Shown here one piece after another: positions 33,863 to 42,819 of a stretch of 64,000 bases of DNA. A model generated the notes under the pieces. The model did no database searches and was not told where the DNA came from. It saw only the letters and a program-made list of their open reading frames with translations. Position numbers and translations under genes: made by a program. The stretch is from the NCBI RefSeq assembly GCF_002849655.1, contig NZ_PDNW01000009.1, forward strand, positions 1 through 64,000, written 5' to 3'. The DNA is from Pollutimonas subterranea. Its GTDB lineage: Bacteria; Pseudomonadota; Gammaproteobacteria; Burkholderiales; Burkholderiaceae_B. The first letter of the stretch is position 1, and the number at the start of each line of letters is the position of its first letter.

Positions 33863-33889
33863 AACACCACCCGAGAAGAGGGTGGTGTT
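33863..33889 (-). terminator. Hairpin between TRAP receptor and membrane genes
   Basis: AACACCACCC (33863-33872) and GGGTGGTGTT (33880-33889) form a perfect 10-bp stem with a 7-base loop. On the minus strand it is followed by TTT and AT-rich sequence. It is placed after dctP and before dctQM, so it probably acts as a partial terminator that gives more receptor than permease. Confidence 0.75.
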
Positions 33890-33909
33890 GAGTGCAACTG
33901 CGCTACGGC

Positions 33910-35073
33910 TTAGCTCTTCTTGGGAGCCGCTTTACGGCCAAAGTAATGGTTGTAGGCCATGCGCCGATTATTGTTGGTGTCCATGTCCCATGCCAGGGCG
34001 CGCGCGGCAAATTCGCGTTGCGAGGTCTCGATTTCCTTGAACATGGGGTTGGTCTTGCCTTTCTCGGTGACGATCTCGTCCCATACCGTGAGCTGTTGCT
34101 GCAAGATGGCGTCAGGCGTCTTGTAGAACTTCACGCCGTCTTCTTTTTGCAGCTTGATGTAGTCTTGTGAGTAGCGATCCACCGCTTTCCACGACATGTC
34201 GGCCGATGCGGCTTCGACGCCGTTGGCGATGATGGCTTTCATCTTGTCCGGCAGTGCGGCGTATTTATCTTTATTGAAGATGATTTCGAAGGTTTCCGAC
34301 GACTGGTGGAAGCTTTGCAGCATGCAAACCTTGGACACGTCGGGGAAGCCCAATAGGCGGTCGGAGGTGGCGTTGTTGAACTCGGCGCCATCCAGCAGGC
34401 CGCGGTCCAGGGCCGGTACGATTTCGCCGCCGGGCAAGGCGTTCACGGCAGCGCCCATGGCGGTGAACAGGTCAATGGCCAGGCCGTTGGTACGGAACTT
34501 CAGGCCTTTCAGGTCTTCGGTCTTGGTGACCGGCTTCTTAAACCAGCCAAAGGGCTGCGTGGGCATCGGGCCGCTTAGGAACGATTCCACATTGCCGCCG
34601 ATGGACGTGTACAACTTGGCCAGGAGCTCTTTGCCGCCGCCGTACTTGTGCCATGCGAGGATCATGTTGGCATCCATGCCGAATGCCGGACCCGACGAGA
34701 AAAGCGCCAAGGCGTTCTGTTTGCCGTAGTTGTAGCCCAGTACGCCGTGGCCGCCGTCCAGCGTGCCCTTGGACACGGCGTCGAGCAATGCGAAAGCCGG
34801 CACGACGGCGCCCGCGGGCAAGACTTCGATCTTCAGTTCGCCGCCTGTCATGTCGTTGATTTTCTTGGCGAAGTCAAGGGCGAACTCGTGGAAGATGTCG
34901 ACCGTTGGCCACGTGCTTTGGAAGCGCATGTTCACGGGCGATTGCGCGCTGACGATGGAGGGGAATCCCATTGATACCACGGCCGCGGTTCCGGCGGCGG
35001 CACCACCCAAAAATTGGCGGCGTGACGATTTGCCCGTGGCGATTGGGCTGACTTCTTTCGAACTGCTCTTCAT
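33910..35073 (-). CDS. dctP: TRAP transporter periplasmic receptor (DctP/TakP-type), Tat-exported
   Basis: 387 aa. The twin-arginine signal SSRRQFLGGAAAGTAAVVSMG is at ~17-37. The mature part begins PVNMRFQSTWPTVDIFHEFALDFAKKINDMTGGELKIEVLPAGA. The conserved TRAP Arg is in LKGLKFRTNGLAIDLF. The sequence style (TWP at the start, long C-terminal helix) matches TakP-type receptors for 2-oxo acids. It is the first gene of a P-Q-M operon. Confidence 0.9.
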   Translation of the reverse strand: MKSSSKEVSPIATGKSSRRQFLGGAAAGTAAVVSMGFPSIVSAQSPVNMRFQSTWPTVDIFHEFALDFAKKINDMTGGELKIEVLPAGAVVPAFALLDAVSKGTLDGGHGVLGYNYGKQNALALFSSGPAFGMDANMILAWHKYGGGKELLAKLYTSIGGNVESFLSGPMPTQPFGWFKKPVTKTEDLKGLKFRTNGLAIDLFTAMGAAVNALPGGEIVPALDRGLLDGAEFNNATSDRLLGFPDVSKVCMLQSFHQSSETFEIIFNKDKYAALPDKMKAIIANGVEAASADMSWKAVDRYSQDYIKLQKEDGVKFYKTPDAILQQQLTVWDEIVTEKGKTNPMFKEIETSQREFAARALAWDMDTNNNRRMAYNHYFGRKAAPKKS

Positions 35074-35409
35074 TGTGTGTCTCCTGGCTTTTTATATGCT
35101 GTGTGTCGTAGGTTGCAACAAGGTACAAACGCTCAACTGCCGTCGCATTTATAGGCGATCCGAATACGGGCGTCAACACGTTCAACGAGCACGGAAGCAC
35201 ACGTCAAGCAGCGGCGTCGATTGGGGGTTTTGAAGTGGAAAGCGAGCATCCATGCGGCTCTCGGAGGACAGTGCAAATGTATTTGGATGCGGCGGACGAC
35301 ATGTTGAGCATGCCAGGTGGCAGGGTTATTCCGTAGAAATCAATGCAAGATTTCTCGGCCTAAGTGGACGGTAAACGCCTATTTGTTACCGTTGCGATGG
35401 AGCAGACGG

Positions 35410-35447
35410 CAATACGGGATCCGGCCGATGGCACGGATCCCGTATTG
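35410..35447. repeat. Perfect 14-bp-arm hairpin
   Basis: CAATACGGGATCCG (35410-35423) and CGGATCCCGTATTG (35434-35447) around a 10-base loop. It begins 10 bp after the stop of the small minus-strand gene at 35457. No T-tract is seen, so it may be an RNA-stabilising or Rho-assisted terminator hairpin. Confidence 0.55.
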
Positions 35448-35456
35448 GCGACACCG

Positions 35457-35645
35457 TCAGTTGCGGCGGGCGCCTTCACCGCGATTGCGCTGGCTGTGTT
35501 GGTCCTGGCTGGATCCCACCTGGCTGGTGTGGCCATCCTTTTTGCTGCGATTCTGTTGATCGCCGTGGCTTGCCTGGTCTTCGCGAGCCAAGTCGTCTTC
35601 CTGGAGGTTTTCCTTGCCGGTATTGTCGGTTTGCTTTGTGGCCAT
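35457..35645 (-). CDS. Small, very hydrophilic protein
   Basis: 62 aa made mostly of Asp, Glu, Gln, Asn, Lys, Arg and Ser (MATKQTDNTGKENLQEDDLA at the start). A good ribosome site AGGAG sits 5 bp before the ATG. The opposite-strand frame here (35364-35657) is hydrophobic but has a GTG start without a ribosome site, so I favour this one. Such sequences are predicted disordered; some similar small proteins are stress-induced. A 14-bp hairpin follows the stop. Confidence 0.5.
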   Translation of the reverse strand: MATKQTDNTGKENLQEDDLAREDQASHGDQQNRSKKDGHTSQVGSSQDQHSQRNRGEGARRN

Positions 35646-35715
35646 GACAGCTCCTAGTTCAGTTGGCGGTCACGACTTGACGGCAATTAGCATGCCTGTG
35701 CCAAAGCGGCATGCT

Positions 35716-36060
35716 TCAACGCGACAGGCAGATGACGTAAGGGTCGCCGCGCCCCTTGTTCAGGTGGCCCTCGATGAACAGCTTCGATTTGAGCGTGTCA
35801 TAGACAAATTGCGTTCCCGGCATGTGGCGGTATTTTCGATAGAAAGGGGTACCGATCGACTCGATCACGACTTCCGGCGTGTCGTCGCCGTAAGCGAAGG
35901 ACACAGGCAGTTTCGCCCGTGTCAGCCTCCATTTGTCGCCGGCTTTTGCTGAAACCAACAGGTCGGCTCGCGCGCTTTGCTCGGGGCTGAAGGGTAGCCG
36001 GGTGTCGTCGACAAAAGCGATGATGGCGTCGGGTCCTTCAATGCGGTGCTTGTTGGCCAT
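35716..36060 (-). CDS. Conserved hypothetical protein
   Basis: 114 aa, soluble, not recognised. It reads MANKHRIEGPDAIIAFVDDT at the start and contains YRKYRHMPGTQFVYDTLKSKLFIEGHLNKGRG in its second half. It starts 3 bp after the stop of the class V aminotransferase and is almost certainly co-transcribed with it. No catalytic motif is evident. Confidence 0.6.
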   Translation of the reverse strand: MANKHRIEGPDAIIAFVDDTRLPFSPEQSARADLLVSAKAGDKWRLTRAKLPVSFAYGDDTPEVVIESIGTPFYRKYRHMPGTQFVYDTLKSKLFIEGHLNKGRGDPYVICLSR

Positions 36061-36063
36061 GTC

Positions 36064-37194
36064 TTAGTAACCTATTGTCTTCAATGCTTTATCCAGGGTG
36101 TCGACCGTGCGGTCCACGTTATGCAGCTTGTCCAGCCCGAACAAGCCTATGCGAAAGGTCTTGAAGTCGGCCGGTTCATCGCATTGCAGGGGAACGCCCG
36201 CGGCGGCCTGCACACCGGCTTCTGCGAACTTCTTGGCAGACTGTATGGCGTCATCGTCGGTGTAGCTGACCACGACCCCGGGCGCTTCGTAGCCTTGCGC
36301 CGCCACGCTCTTGAAACCTTTGTCGCGCAGTAGCGCGCGCACTTTGGTGCCCAGCTCTTGCTGTTCGGCCCGCACTTTGTCAAAGCCATAGGCTTCGGTC
36401 TCGGCCATGACGTCGCGCAGCACGGTAAGCGAATCAGTGGGCATGGTGGCATGGTAGGCAAAGCCGCCTTGCTCGTAGGCTTGCATGATCTGCATCCATT
36501 TGCGCAAGTCGCAGGAGAAGCTGGTGCTGGTGGTGGAATCGATTTTTTCGCGGGCCAGGGCGCTTAGCATGACCAGGCCGCAACACGCCGAGGCCGTCCA
36601 GCCTTTTTGCGGCGCACTGATCAGTACATCGACTCCGATGTCCTGCATGTCGACCCAGAGGGTGCCTGAGGCAATGCAGTCCAGCACGAATAAGCCGCCT
36701 TCGGCATGCACCGCGTCAGCCACTTGGCGCATATAGTCATCCGGCAGCATGATGCCCGAGGAGGTCTCGACGTGTGGCGCAAACACGACCGCAGGCTTGT
36801 TCGCCTTGATGGCGTCGACCACGTCGGCAATGGGGGGCGGAGCAAAGGCGGCTTGTCGGTCTTGCGCCACCGGCGCGGCCTTGAGCACCGTAACCCCGGA
36901 AGGAATGCGCCCCATATCGAAAATCTGGGTCCAACGATAGCTGAACCAGCCGGTTCGAATGACCAGGCATTGTTTATCCGTTGCGAACTGCCGCGCCACG
37001 GCTTCCATGCCGAAGGTGCCGCTGCCTGGAACGATGATCGCGGTGTCGGCCTTATAGACTTGTTTCAGCGTTCTGGAAATGTCTTTCATCACCCCCTGGA
37101 AGGCCTGCGACATGTGGTTCAGTGCGCGGTCGGTATAAACGACCGAATACTCCAGGAGTCCGTCGGGATCATTATCAGGCAGTAGGCTGGGCAT
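36064..37194 (-). CDS. Class V aminotransferase (serine-pyruvate/alanine-glyoxylate type)
   Basis: 376 aa PLP enzyme. The Schiff-base Lys lies in VLISAPQKGWTA. Other marks are VPGSGTFGMEA near residue 55 (cofactor phosphate region), FVLDCIASGTLW with the PLP-binding Asp, and the C-terminal FRIGLFG with the substrate-binding Arg. It converts an amino acid and glyoxylate or pyruvate to a 2-oxo acid and glycine or alanine. It forms an operon with the small gene downstream. The nearby keto-acid-type TRAP receptor could be linked, but the operons are separate. Confidence 0.87.
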   Translation of the reverse strand: MPSLLPDNDPDGLLEYSVVYTDRALNHMSQAFQGVMKDISRTLKQVYKADTAIIVPGSGTFGMEAVARQFATDKQCLVIRTGWFSYRWTQIFDMGRIPSGVTVLKAAPVAQDRQAAFAPPPIADVVDAIKANKPAVVFAPHVETSSGIMLPDDYMRQVADAVHAEGGLFVLDCIASGTLWVDMQDIGVDVLISAPQKGWTASACCGLVMLSALAREKIDSTTSTSFSCDLRKWMQIMQAYEQGGFAYHATMPTDSLTVLRDVMAETEAYGFDKVRAEQQELGTKVRALLRDKGFKSVAAQGYEAPGVVVSYTDDDAIQSAKKFAEAGVQAAAGVPLQCDEPADFKTFRIGLFGLDKLHNVDRTVDTLDKALKTIGY

Positions 37195-37460
37195 TTCTTC
37201 TCCAAGAAGAAAGGATTAAGTCGGCGCGATCATTCCGTCACGATCGTAGTAGTGTCAAGCTTGAAGTGTTGTTATTTGATTTTAGACCATCATAGGCCAA
37301 CATTAAGTCGAGGCAAAATGCGGTGTGCAGGCACGGCTTCGGGTTACCATTCGTGTCGCCACGATGCAGGCCCAGCACTTAATGGCCTGAACGCAATATA
37401 CCCGCTGCAACGATACTGACCGGGCAATGTCAGACTCGGCGAACTTCAACTATTCTATCT

Positions 37461-39017
37461 ATGGCATTTCATAACCTGATTGACCTTCGGCGGCTGATTT
37501 TGACGCTGGCGATAGCGGCTACATCGATCACTCTGATAAACAGTTTGCACGCCATTTATGCTGTGCAACGCGAAGAACTTATCGCCGGGGCGCTTAACGC
37601 CAACCGCGTCTACGCAGGCAAATTGGCGGAAACAAGCGGCGGGTTTCTGCGTTCGGCGCAAAGTCAGCTGGCCTACAGCGCGGGGGTGCTCGCGCCGCTC
37701 ATGGAGAATGAAGCCGGACTGGCGAACGAGGCAAAACGCCTGCTCACGCAAACGGAATCTTTTAATTCAGTCGTTATTGTGAATGCCGCCGGAGTGATCA
37801 TCAGTACCTCGCCCGAAACCTTGCAAGTAAAGGGAAGGCAGCTCGTAACGCCGAGTGAACGACAATCGCTCGAGGCCAAGCGGCCCCTCATAACCGAACC
37901 CTTTGTGGCTCCTTCCGGAAACCTCGTAATCAGCATATCGCACCCGGTGGTGGCTGCCGACGGCTCCTACCTTGGCTATGTCGCAGGTACCATCTATTTG
38001 CAAGCCACCAATATTCTTAACGATATTCTTGGCAAGCATTATCACGATGACGGGTCGTACATTTATGTTGTCGACCGCAGCAGGACACTTATTTATCACC
38101 CTCAGAAGCACCGTATCGGGGAAAGAATATCCGGCAATTCTGTAATCGAGGCGGTCATTCTCGGGCAAAGTGGGGCGCAAGCGGTGACCAATTCGCAGGG
38201 GAAAGCCATGCTGGCGGGCTACGCGGCGATTGGGGAAGCTGGCTGGGGTGTGGTTGCGCAGCGTCCAAAAGAGGCGACGTTGGCGGGACTGGACAATTAC
38301 GTCTTTAGCGTAGTCTCGAAGATCTTGCCCATCGAGTTATTGACGCTGGTCCTGATCTGGCTCACTGCGGGCTCCATATCGAAACCGCTGCGGCAGCTGG
38401 CACATGGCGCGGGAAATATGGACGATGGAAACTCGGAAGCCACCATTTCGGGTACGCGATCCTGGTATTTCGAGGCTGAGCAGCTCAAGCTGGCGCTATT
38501 GAAAGGTGTCCGGCTTATGCACGGCAAGATCAACCAGCTTCGGCTGGACAGCAGTACAGACCCAATGACGCGGCTGCTGAACCGCCGCGGCCTTCAGGAA
38601 GCCCTTGAACGCTACGAATCTTCCGGCCAGTCGTTCTCCGCGATTTCCGTAGATATCGATCACTTCAAGAACGTCAACGATACGTTCGGGCACGACGTTG
38701 GCGACGATGTCATCAAGGAGCTCGCGAATATTATCCGGACCAGTGCACGGAAAGGCGACACGCTTTGCAGGGCGGGGGGTGAAGAGTTTCTGCTCATATT
38801 GCCCGATACCAATTTGGATATGGCCAAGGAAGTCGCGGAGCGCCTGCGCCTCCAGGTGGCCGAACGCGCGATACCGCTTGTGGGTTCGATCACCATCTCG
38901 CTGGGCATTGCCCATAGGCCCGGCAGCTCGGACACCATCGAGTCGGTATTGAAGTTGGCCGATCATGCGCTGTATGAGGCAAAGCGTACCGGCAGGAATC
39001 GCAGCGTGGTCGCATAG
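37461..39017 (+). CDS. Membrane diguanylate cyclase with Cache-type sensor
   Basis: 518 aa. TM1 ~12-32, a periplasmic double-Cache-like sensor ~35-280 (VIVNAAGVIISTSPE, ISHPVVAADGSYLGYVAGTIYL, IYVVDRSRTLIYHP), TM2 ~285-305, a linker, and a GGDEF domain from ~355. The active site reads GGEEF at ~438-442, and the metal-site Asp is in FSAISVDIDHFKNVND. It should make cyclic di-GMP in response to a small ligand. No RxxD inhibitory site was noted before GGEEF. Confidence 0.9.
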   Translation: MAFHNLIDLRRLILTLAIAATSITLINSLHAIYAVQREELIAGALNANRVYAGKLAETSGGFLRSAQSQLAYSAGVLAPLMENEAGLANEAKRLLTQTESFNSVVIVNAAGVIISTSPETLQVKGRQLVTPSERQSLEAKRPLITEPFVAPSGNLVISISHPVVAADGSYLGYVAGTIYLQATNILNDILGKHYHDDGSYIYVVDRSRTLIYHPQKHRIGERISGNSVIEAVILGQSGAQAVTNSQGKAMLAGYAAIGEAGWGVVAQRPKEATLAGLDNYVFSVVSKILPIELLTLVLIWLTAGSISKPLRQLAHGAGNMDDGNSEATISGTRSWYFEAEQLKLALLKGVRLMHGKINQLRLDSSTDPMTRLLNRRGLQEALERYESSGQSFSAISVDIDHFKNVNDTFGHDVGDDVIKELANIIRTSARKGDTLCRAGGEEFLLILPDTNLDMAKEVAERLRLQVAERAIPLVGSITISLGIAHRPGSSDTIESVLKLADHALYEAKRTGRNRSVVA

Positions 39018-39023
39018 CGTGTA

Positions 39024-39043
39024 TACTGGTTTTATGTACAGTA
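39024..39043 (+). promoter_or_regulatory. Candidate LexA (SOS) box
   Basis: TACTG-(10)-CAGTA, with CTG and CAG ten bases apart as in the LexA consensus, lies 17 bp before the ATG of the radical SAM gene at 39060. Placement over the promoter region suggests SOS control. Confidence 0.7.
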
Positions 39044-39059
39044 TTTCGAGTTTAGCATT

Positions 39060-40130
39060 ATGCGACCGACACCAATCAAAGGACGGGGCAGTGTCTCGAA
39101 TAAAACGTCGCGCTTCGACCAGCTCCAGCGCGTAGCGTTTGACGATGAATGGTCCACTGACGACGACCAGGCACCGGCAAGGCCGGCGACTACGGTTTCC
39201 ATGGAAGCGGCCAAATCAATTATTTCGCGTAACGATTCGCCCGACATTCCTTTCGAACAATCCATCAACCCGTACCGGGGCTGCGAACACGGTTGCATTT
39301 ACTGCTATGCACGGCCCACGCATGCCTACCTGAATCATTCTGCAGGCCTCGATTTCGAAACCAGGCTGTATGCCAAGGGCAACGCCGCCCAGCTGCTTCG
39401 CGCGACGTTATCCAGCCCCTCTTACGTCCCCAAGTTGATTGCACTGGGCGCCAACACCGATCCCTACCAGCCCATCGAGCGGCGGCTAGGTATTACCGCC
39501 GACATCCTTGCAGTTCTGGAAGAATTCAACCATCCCGTGGCCATCACCACCAAATCGGCATCGGTCACGCGCGACATCCAGCTGCTCGAGCGCATGGCGC
39601 ACAAGAACCTGGTTCGCGTCTTCATGTCGATAGGGTCACTGGACAAGGAAATCGCCCGAACGCTCGAACCCCGCGCCAGCGCGCCGGGGGCCCGCATGGA
39701 AGCGGTCCGCACGCTCAGCCAAGCCGGCATTCCAACCGGCGTCATGGTGGCCCCGGTCATTCCTTCGCTGACCGACCACGACATGGAAAGAGTCTTGTTC
39801 AGCGCCCGCGATGCGGGAGCCTTGAACGCCGCCTACGTCTTGCTGCGTCTTCCGCTAGAGGTGGCCGATCTTTTTCGCGAATGGCTGGATGCGCACTATC
39901 CCCTAAAGCAGGCACACGTCATGAATCTGGTCAAGCAGATGCGAGGCGGCAAAATCTATGATTCAGACTTCAAGACACGAATGAAAGGCAGCGGCGTTTT
40001 TGCCGAACTGATCGAGCAACGGTTTAGAAAGGCGTGTGCGAAGGCAGGCCTGAACCAGGCCCGACCGTCGCTGACGACCGATTTGTTTCGCCGACCGCCA
40101 AAAAATAATCCTCAGTTGGATTTGTTCTGA
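39060..40130 (+). CDS. PA0069-family radical SAM protein (SplB-like)
   Basis: 356 aa. The radical SAM cluster motif Cys75-x3-Cys79-x2-Cys82 lies in RGCEHGCIYCYARP. The domain resembles spore photoproduct lyase and the Rv2578c group. The first ~45 residues (MRPTPIKGRGSVSNKTSRFD) are the conserved leader of the PA0069 family. A LexA-like box lies directly upstream. From memory, PA0069 is one of the LexA-controlled genes of Pseudomonas aeruginosa, so a DNA-damage role is plausible but unproven. The last 107 bp overlap the 3' end of cphA on the other strand. Confidence 0.88.
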   Translation: MRPTPIKGRGSVSNKTSRFDQLQRVAFDDEWSTDDDQAPARPATTVSMEAAKSIISRNDSPDIPFEQSINPYRGCEHGCIYCYARPTHAYLNHSAGLDFETRLYAKGNAAQLLRATLSSPSYVPKLIALGANTDPYQPIERRLGITADILAVLEEFNHPVAITTKSASVTRDIQLLERMAHKNLVRVFMSIGSLDKEIARTLEPRASAPGARMEAVRTLSQAGIPTGVMVAPVIPSLTDHDMERVLFSARDAGALNAAYVLLRLPLEVADLFREWLDAHYPLKQAHVMNLVKQMRGGKIYDSDFKTRMKGSGVFAELIEQRFRKACAKAGLNQARPSLTTDLFRRPPKNNPQLDLF

Positions 40131-42816
40131 TGACCCCGGTGTCGGGCTGTGAACCGAATGCAGCGTCATGCAAGTCGCCCGCGGATGCAGGTCTTATTGC
40201 GTTTTCGGGGGTGCTTTTCACGTGGGCCCGCAGACGATCAAGGTCTTGCAACTGCGTAGCGCCGCCAACCAGCAGCAGGTCGCCTTCGGCGCATCGCTGG
40301 AATCCCGCCCATACCGCCTCTTGAGCACCCATTACGGCACTCACCGGAACGCGGGACGGCGCTGCGGCCAGGGCGCTTTCGTACAAAAGACGCAGGGTGT
40401 GGCCAGGCTCCCGGCGGCGACTGGCCGCAATTTCATAGACGATCAGCTCATCCACGCGGGCCGCGCAAAGCTGGGCAATCTGCTGCAGGTCGGCGTCGCG
40501 CCGATCGTCGGGAGCAGTGATGACGCCGATGATGCGTCGGCATTTCATTGCGCGGGCTGTATCCAGGATCGCCTGGTACGCGGCGGCATTATGGGCATAG
40601 TCGTGCAGTATGGTCACTCCGCCAATATGGGAAATATTCAGCCGAAGGGGATTGGTCTCGGTTGAGCAACGAAACGACTGCAGTCCTTCAATGATGGACG
40701 CGGCGGGGCAGCCGCCCTGGACCTCCAGTGCGGCGACAGCGGCCAGCGTGTTCGCAATATTGTGCATGGCTTGCCCGTACAAGGTCACCGCAAGGCTGTC
40801 GGCGCGCATAAGCGTGCGCTGGCCGGCAGCGCCTGCAATGACGATATCGCCTTCGCGCAGGAACACCGCCCGCCCGCCTTGCTGCAGATGCTCCTGCATT
40901 ACCGGGTTGTGGTCAGTACACGAAAAATAGACGACCTCGACGCCCTCGCGCAGTTGTGAAGCCATGGCCACACAGAGTGCGTCGTCGGCGTTAAGTACGA
41001 CGGCGCGGCTTGCAGTTTTGGCCACAATGGCTTTGACCTTCGCCATATCATCCACGGTGTCCACCCCGTCGAGCCCCAGGTGATCCGCGCTTATGTTCAG
41101 GACAACCGCGATGTCGCAACGGTCAAAACCCAGGCCCCGCTTAAGTATTCCGCCTCTTGCGGTCTCCAGTACGGCCGCGCTGACGTTGGGGGACCCCAGT
41201 ATCGCGCGGGCTGACCAAAAGCCGGTGCAGTCACCCTCATGGATGCAATGGCCGTCGATAAATAGTCCCTGAGTCGTTGCCACGCCCGTGGTGTGGCCGG
41301 CAGCGCGCAGTACGTTTCCGATCAGTAGCGTGGTCGTCGTTTTACCGTTGGTCCCTGTGACGGCGATAAGGGGAATGCGGCCGTCATCGCCGTCGGCGAA
41401 AAGCGATTTCACGATGGCCGATCCAGCCGCCTGGCTCATGCCATGGCTGGGCTGTTCATGCATGCGTAAGCCGGGTGCCGCGTTGATTTCAACGATTGCA
41501 CCCTGTTGCCGCAGGGGCAAACTGATGTCGCGGCATAACAGGTCGATCCCCGCCACATCCAGTCCAATCTGGTGGGCCGCGCGCTCGCACGTGCGTACCG
41601 TGTCGGGATGCACCAGGTGAGTGACATCGCGCGCGGTGCCGCCGGTCGACAGGTTGGCGTTGTCGCGCAACACGACGCGTTCGCCCACACGCGGTACGGT
41701 GGCCAGTGTCATTCCCCTGCGTTCCAGATGCGCAATCGTATGGGGGTCGATAGGTACTTTGGTCAGGCCTTTGCTGTGGCCTTCGCCGCGGTTTGGGTCT
41801 CTATTCATCTGCTCGATCAGACCGGACACTGTTGTTTGGCCATCTCCGATAGCGCAAGGTGGATCCCGTCGCGAGGCGGCGACCATCTTTCCGCCGACGA
41901 CCAGTATTCGATAGTCGTCGCCCTCGATGAATTCCTCGACGATGACGCGCGTGCTGTACTGGCGTGCGTCGGCGTAGGCTTGGCTGATGTCTTGCGGATC
42001 ATTCAGGCAAGTGCGTACTCCCTTGCCATGGTTGGCGTCGGCAGGCTTCACGACCACCGGCCTTCGCAGGCGGGATGCCGCGTGCAGTGCTTCGCTGGCA
42101 TCCCGTACCACGCTGCCCCGGGGCACCGGAATAGCGGCTTGTTCGAGCAGGTTCCGGGTTAGCTGCTTGTCTTTGGCGATAGCCGCGCCCATGTGGCTGG
42201 TCTGGCTGGTGATCGTTGCTTGTATGCGTTTCTGCCGCGCACCGAAGCCCAATTGGTACAAGCTGGCGTCATGTGTCAGGCGCATGACTGGAATGCCGCG
42301 GGCGTTTGCCGCATCGAGAATCGCCTGGGTGCTTGGGCCGACGCCATGGCGTCTGACCAAATCGCGCAAGGGGCTGAGTACGGCTTCGATGGACGGATTC
42401 TCCCCTCGGGCAACAGCGCCAACCAGCCCGATGGCGGTGTCGAGTGCGGGTTCGATTAGCGGTTCGATCTGATACGCGCAGACGACGCGATAACAGCGCG
42501 GCATGCCCTTGACCCGGCGCGCACGCCCGAATCCCGCCTGGCTGCCGGCCAGGCATTGAAGCTCCAGCGTCACATGTTCGACGATATGTGCCATGTAGGT
42601 GCCGTCGCGCAGTCGCTGGATGAATCCTCCCGCCGTTCCGACCGAGCACCGATGGCGTTGCAGTGAGGGCAGAAGGGCACAGAGCCTGTCTGTAAATCCC
42701 GGTAAATCGGCCGATGACACGCCGTCCAGATCTTCAAGGTCAATGATGGCCCTGATACATGTTCGCCGGGTGTATAAATTAGGGCCGCGCAACAGGCATT
42801 TTTCGATCAGTTTCAT
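40024..42816 (-). CDS. cphA: Cyanophycin synthetase
   Basis: 930 aa. It makes the storage polymer multi-L-arginyl-poly-L-aspartate from Asp and Arg with ATP. N-terminal domain ~1-160 (HIVEHVTLELQCLAG), ATP-grasp ~215-470 (RPVVVKPADANHGKGV, VIVEEFIEGDDYRILVVGGK), and a Mur-ligase-like C-terminal half with P-loop VTGTNGKTTTTLL at ~485. It is slightly longer than usual, with an extra C-terminal tail that overlaps the radical SAM gene by 107 bp. The start is 3 bp after the cyanophycinase stop, giving a cphB-cphA operon. Confidence 0.93.
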   Translation of the reverse strand: MKLIEKCLLRGPNLYTRRTCIRAIIDLEDLDGVSSADLPGFTDRLCALLPSLQRHRCSVGTAGGFIQRLRDGTYMAHIVEHVTLELQCLAGSQAGFGRARRVKGMPRCYRVVCAYQIEPLIEPALDTAIGLVGAVARGENPSIEAVLSPLRDLVRRHGVGPSTQAILDAANARGIPVMRLTHDASLYQLGFGARQKRIQATITSQTSHMGAAIAKDKQLTRNLLEQAAIPVPRGSVVRDASEALHAASRLRRPVVVKPADANHGKGVRTCLNDPQDISQAYADARQYSTRVIVEEFIEGDDYRILVVGGKMVAASRRDPPCAIGDGQTTVSGLIEQMNRDPNRGEGHSKGLTKVPIDPHTIAHLERRGMTLATVPRVGERVVLRDNANLSTGGTARDVTHLVHPDTVRTCERAAHQIGLDVAGIDLLCRDISLPLRQQGAIVEINAAPGLRMHEQPSHGMSQAAGSAIVKSLFADGDDGRIPLIAVTGTNGKTTTTLLIGNVLRAAGHTTGVATTQGLFIDGHCIHEGDCTGFWSARAILGSPNVSAAVLETARGGILKRGLGFDRCDIAVVLNISADHLGLDGVDTVDDMAKVKAIVAKTASRAVVLNADDALCVAMASQLREGVEVVYFSCTDHNPVMQEHLQQGGRAVFLREGDIVIAGAAGQRTLMRADSLAVTLYGQAMHNIANTLAAVAALEVQGGCPAASIIEGLQSFRCSTETNPLRLNISHIGGVTILHDYAHNAAAYQAILDTARAMKCRRIIGVITAPDDRRDADLQQIAQLCAARVDELIVYEIAASRRREPGHTLRLLYESALAAAPSRVPVSAVMGAQEAVWAGFQRCAEGDLLLVGGATQLQDLDRLRAHVKSTPENAIRPASAGDLHDAAFGSQPDTGVIRTNPTEDYFLAVGETNRSSATVGPGSGLPSHTPF

Positions 42817-42819
42817 GGG

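Noticed and set aside
35364-35657. Hydrophobic 97-codon plus-strand frame that looks like a two-helix membrane protein
   Set aside because: GTG start without a ribosome site; the opposite frame has AGGAG at proper spacing and a following hairpin.
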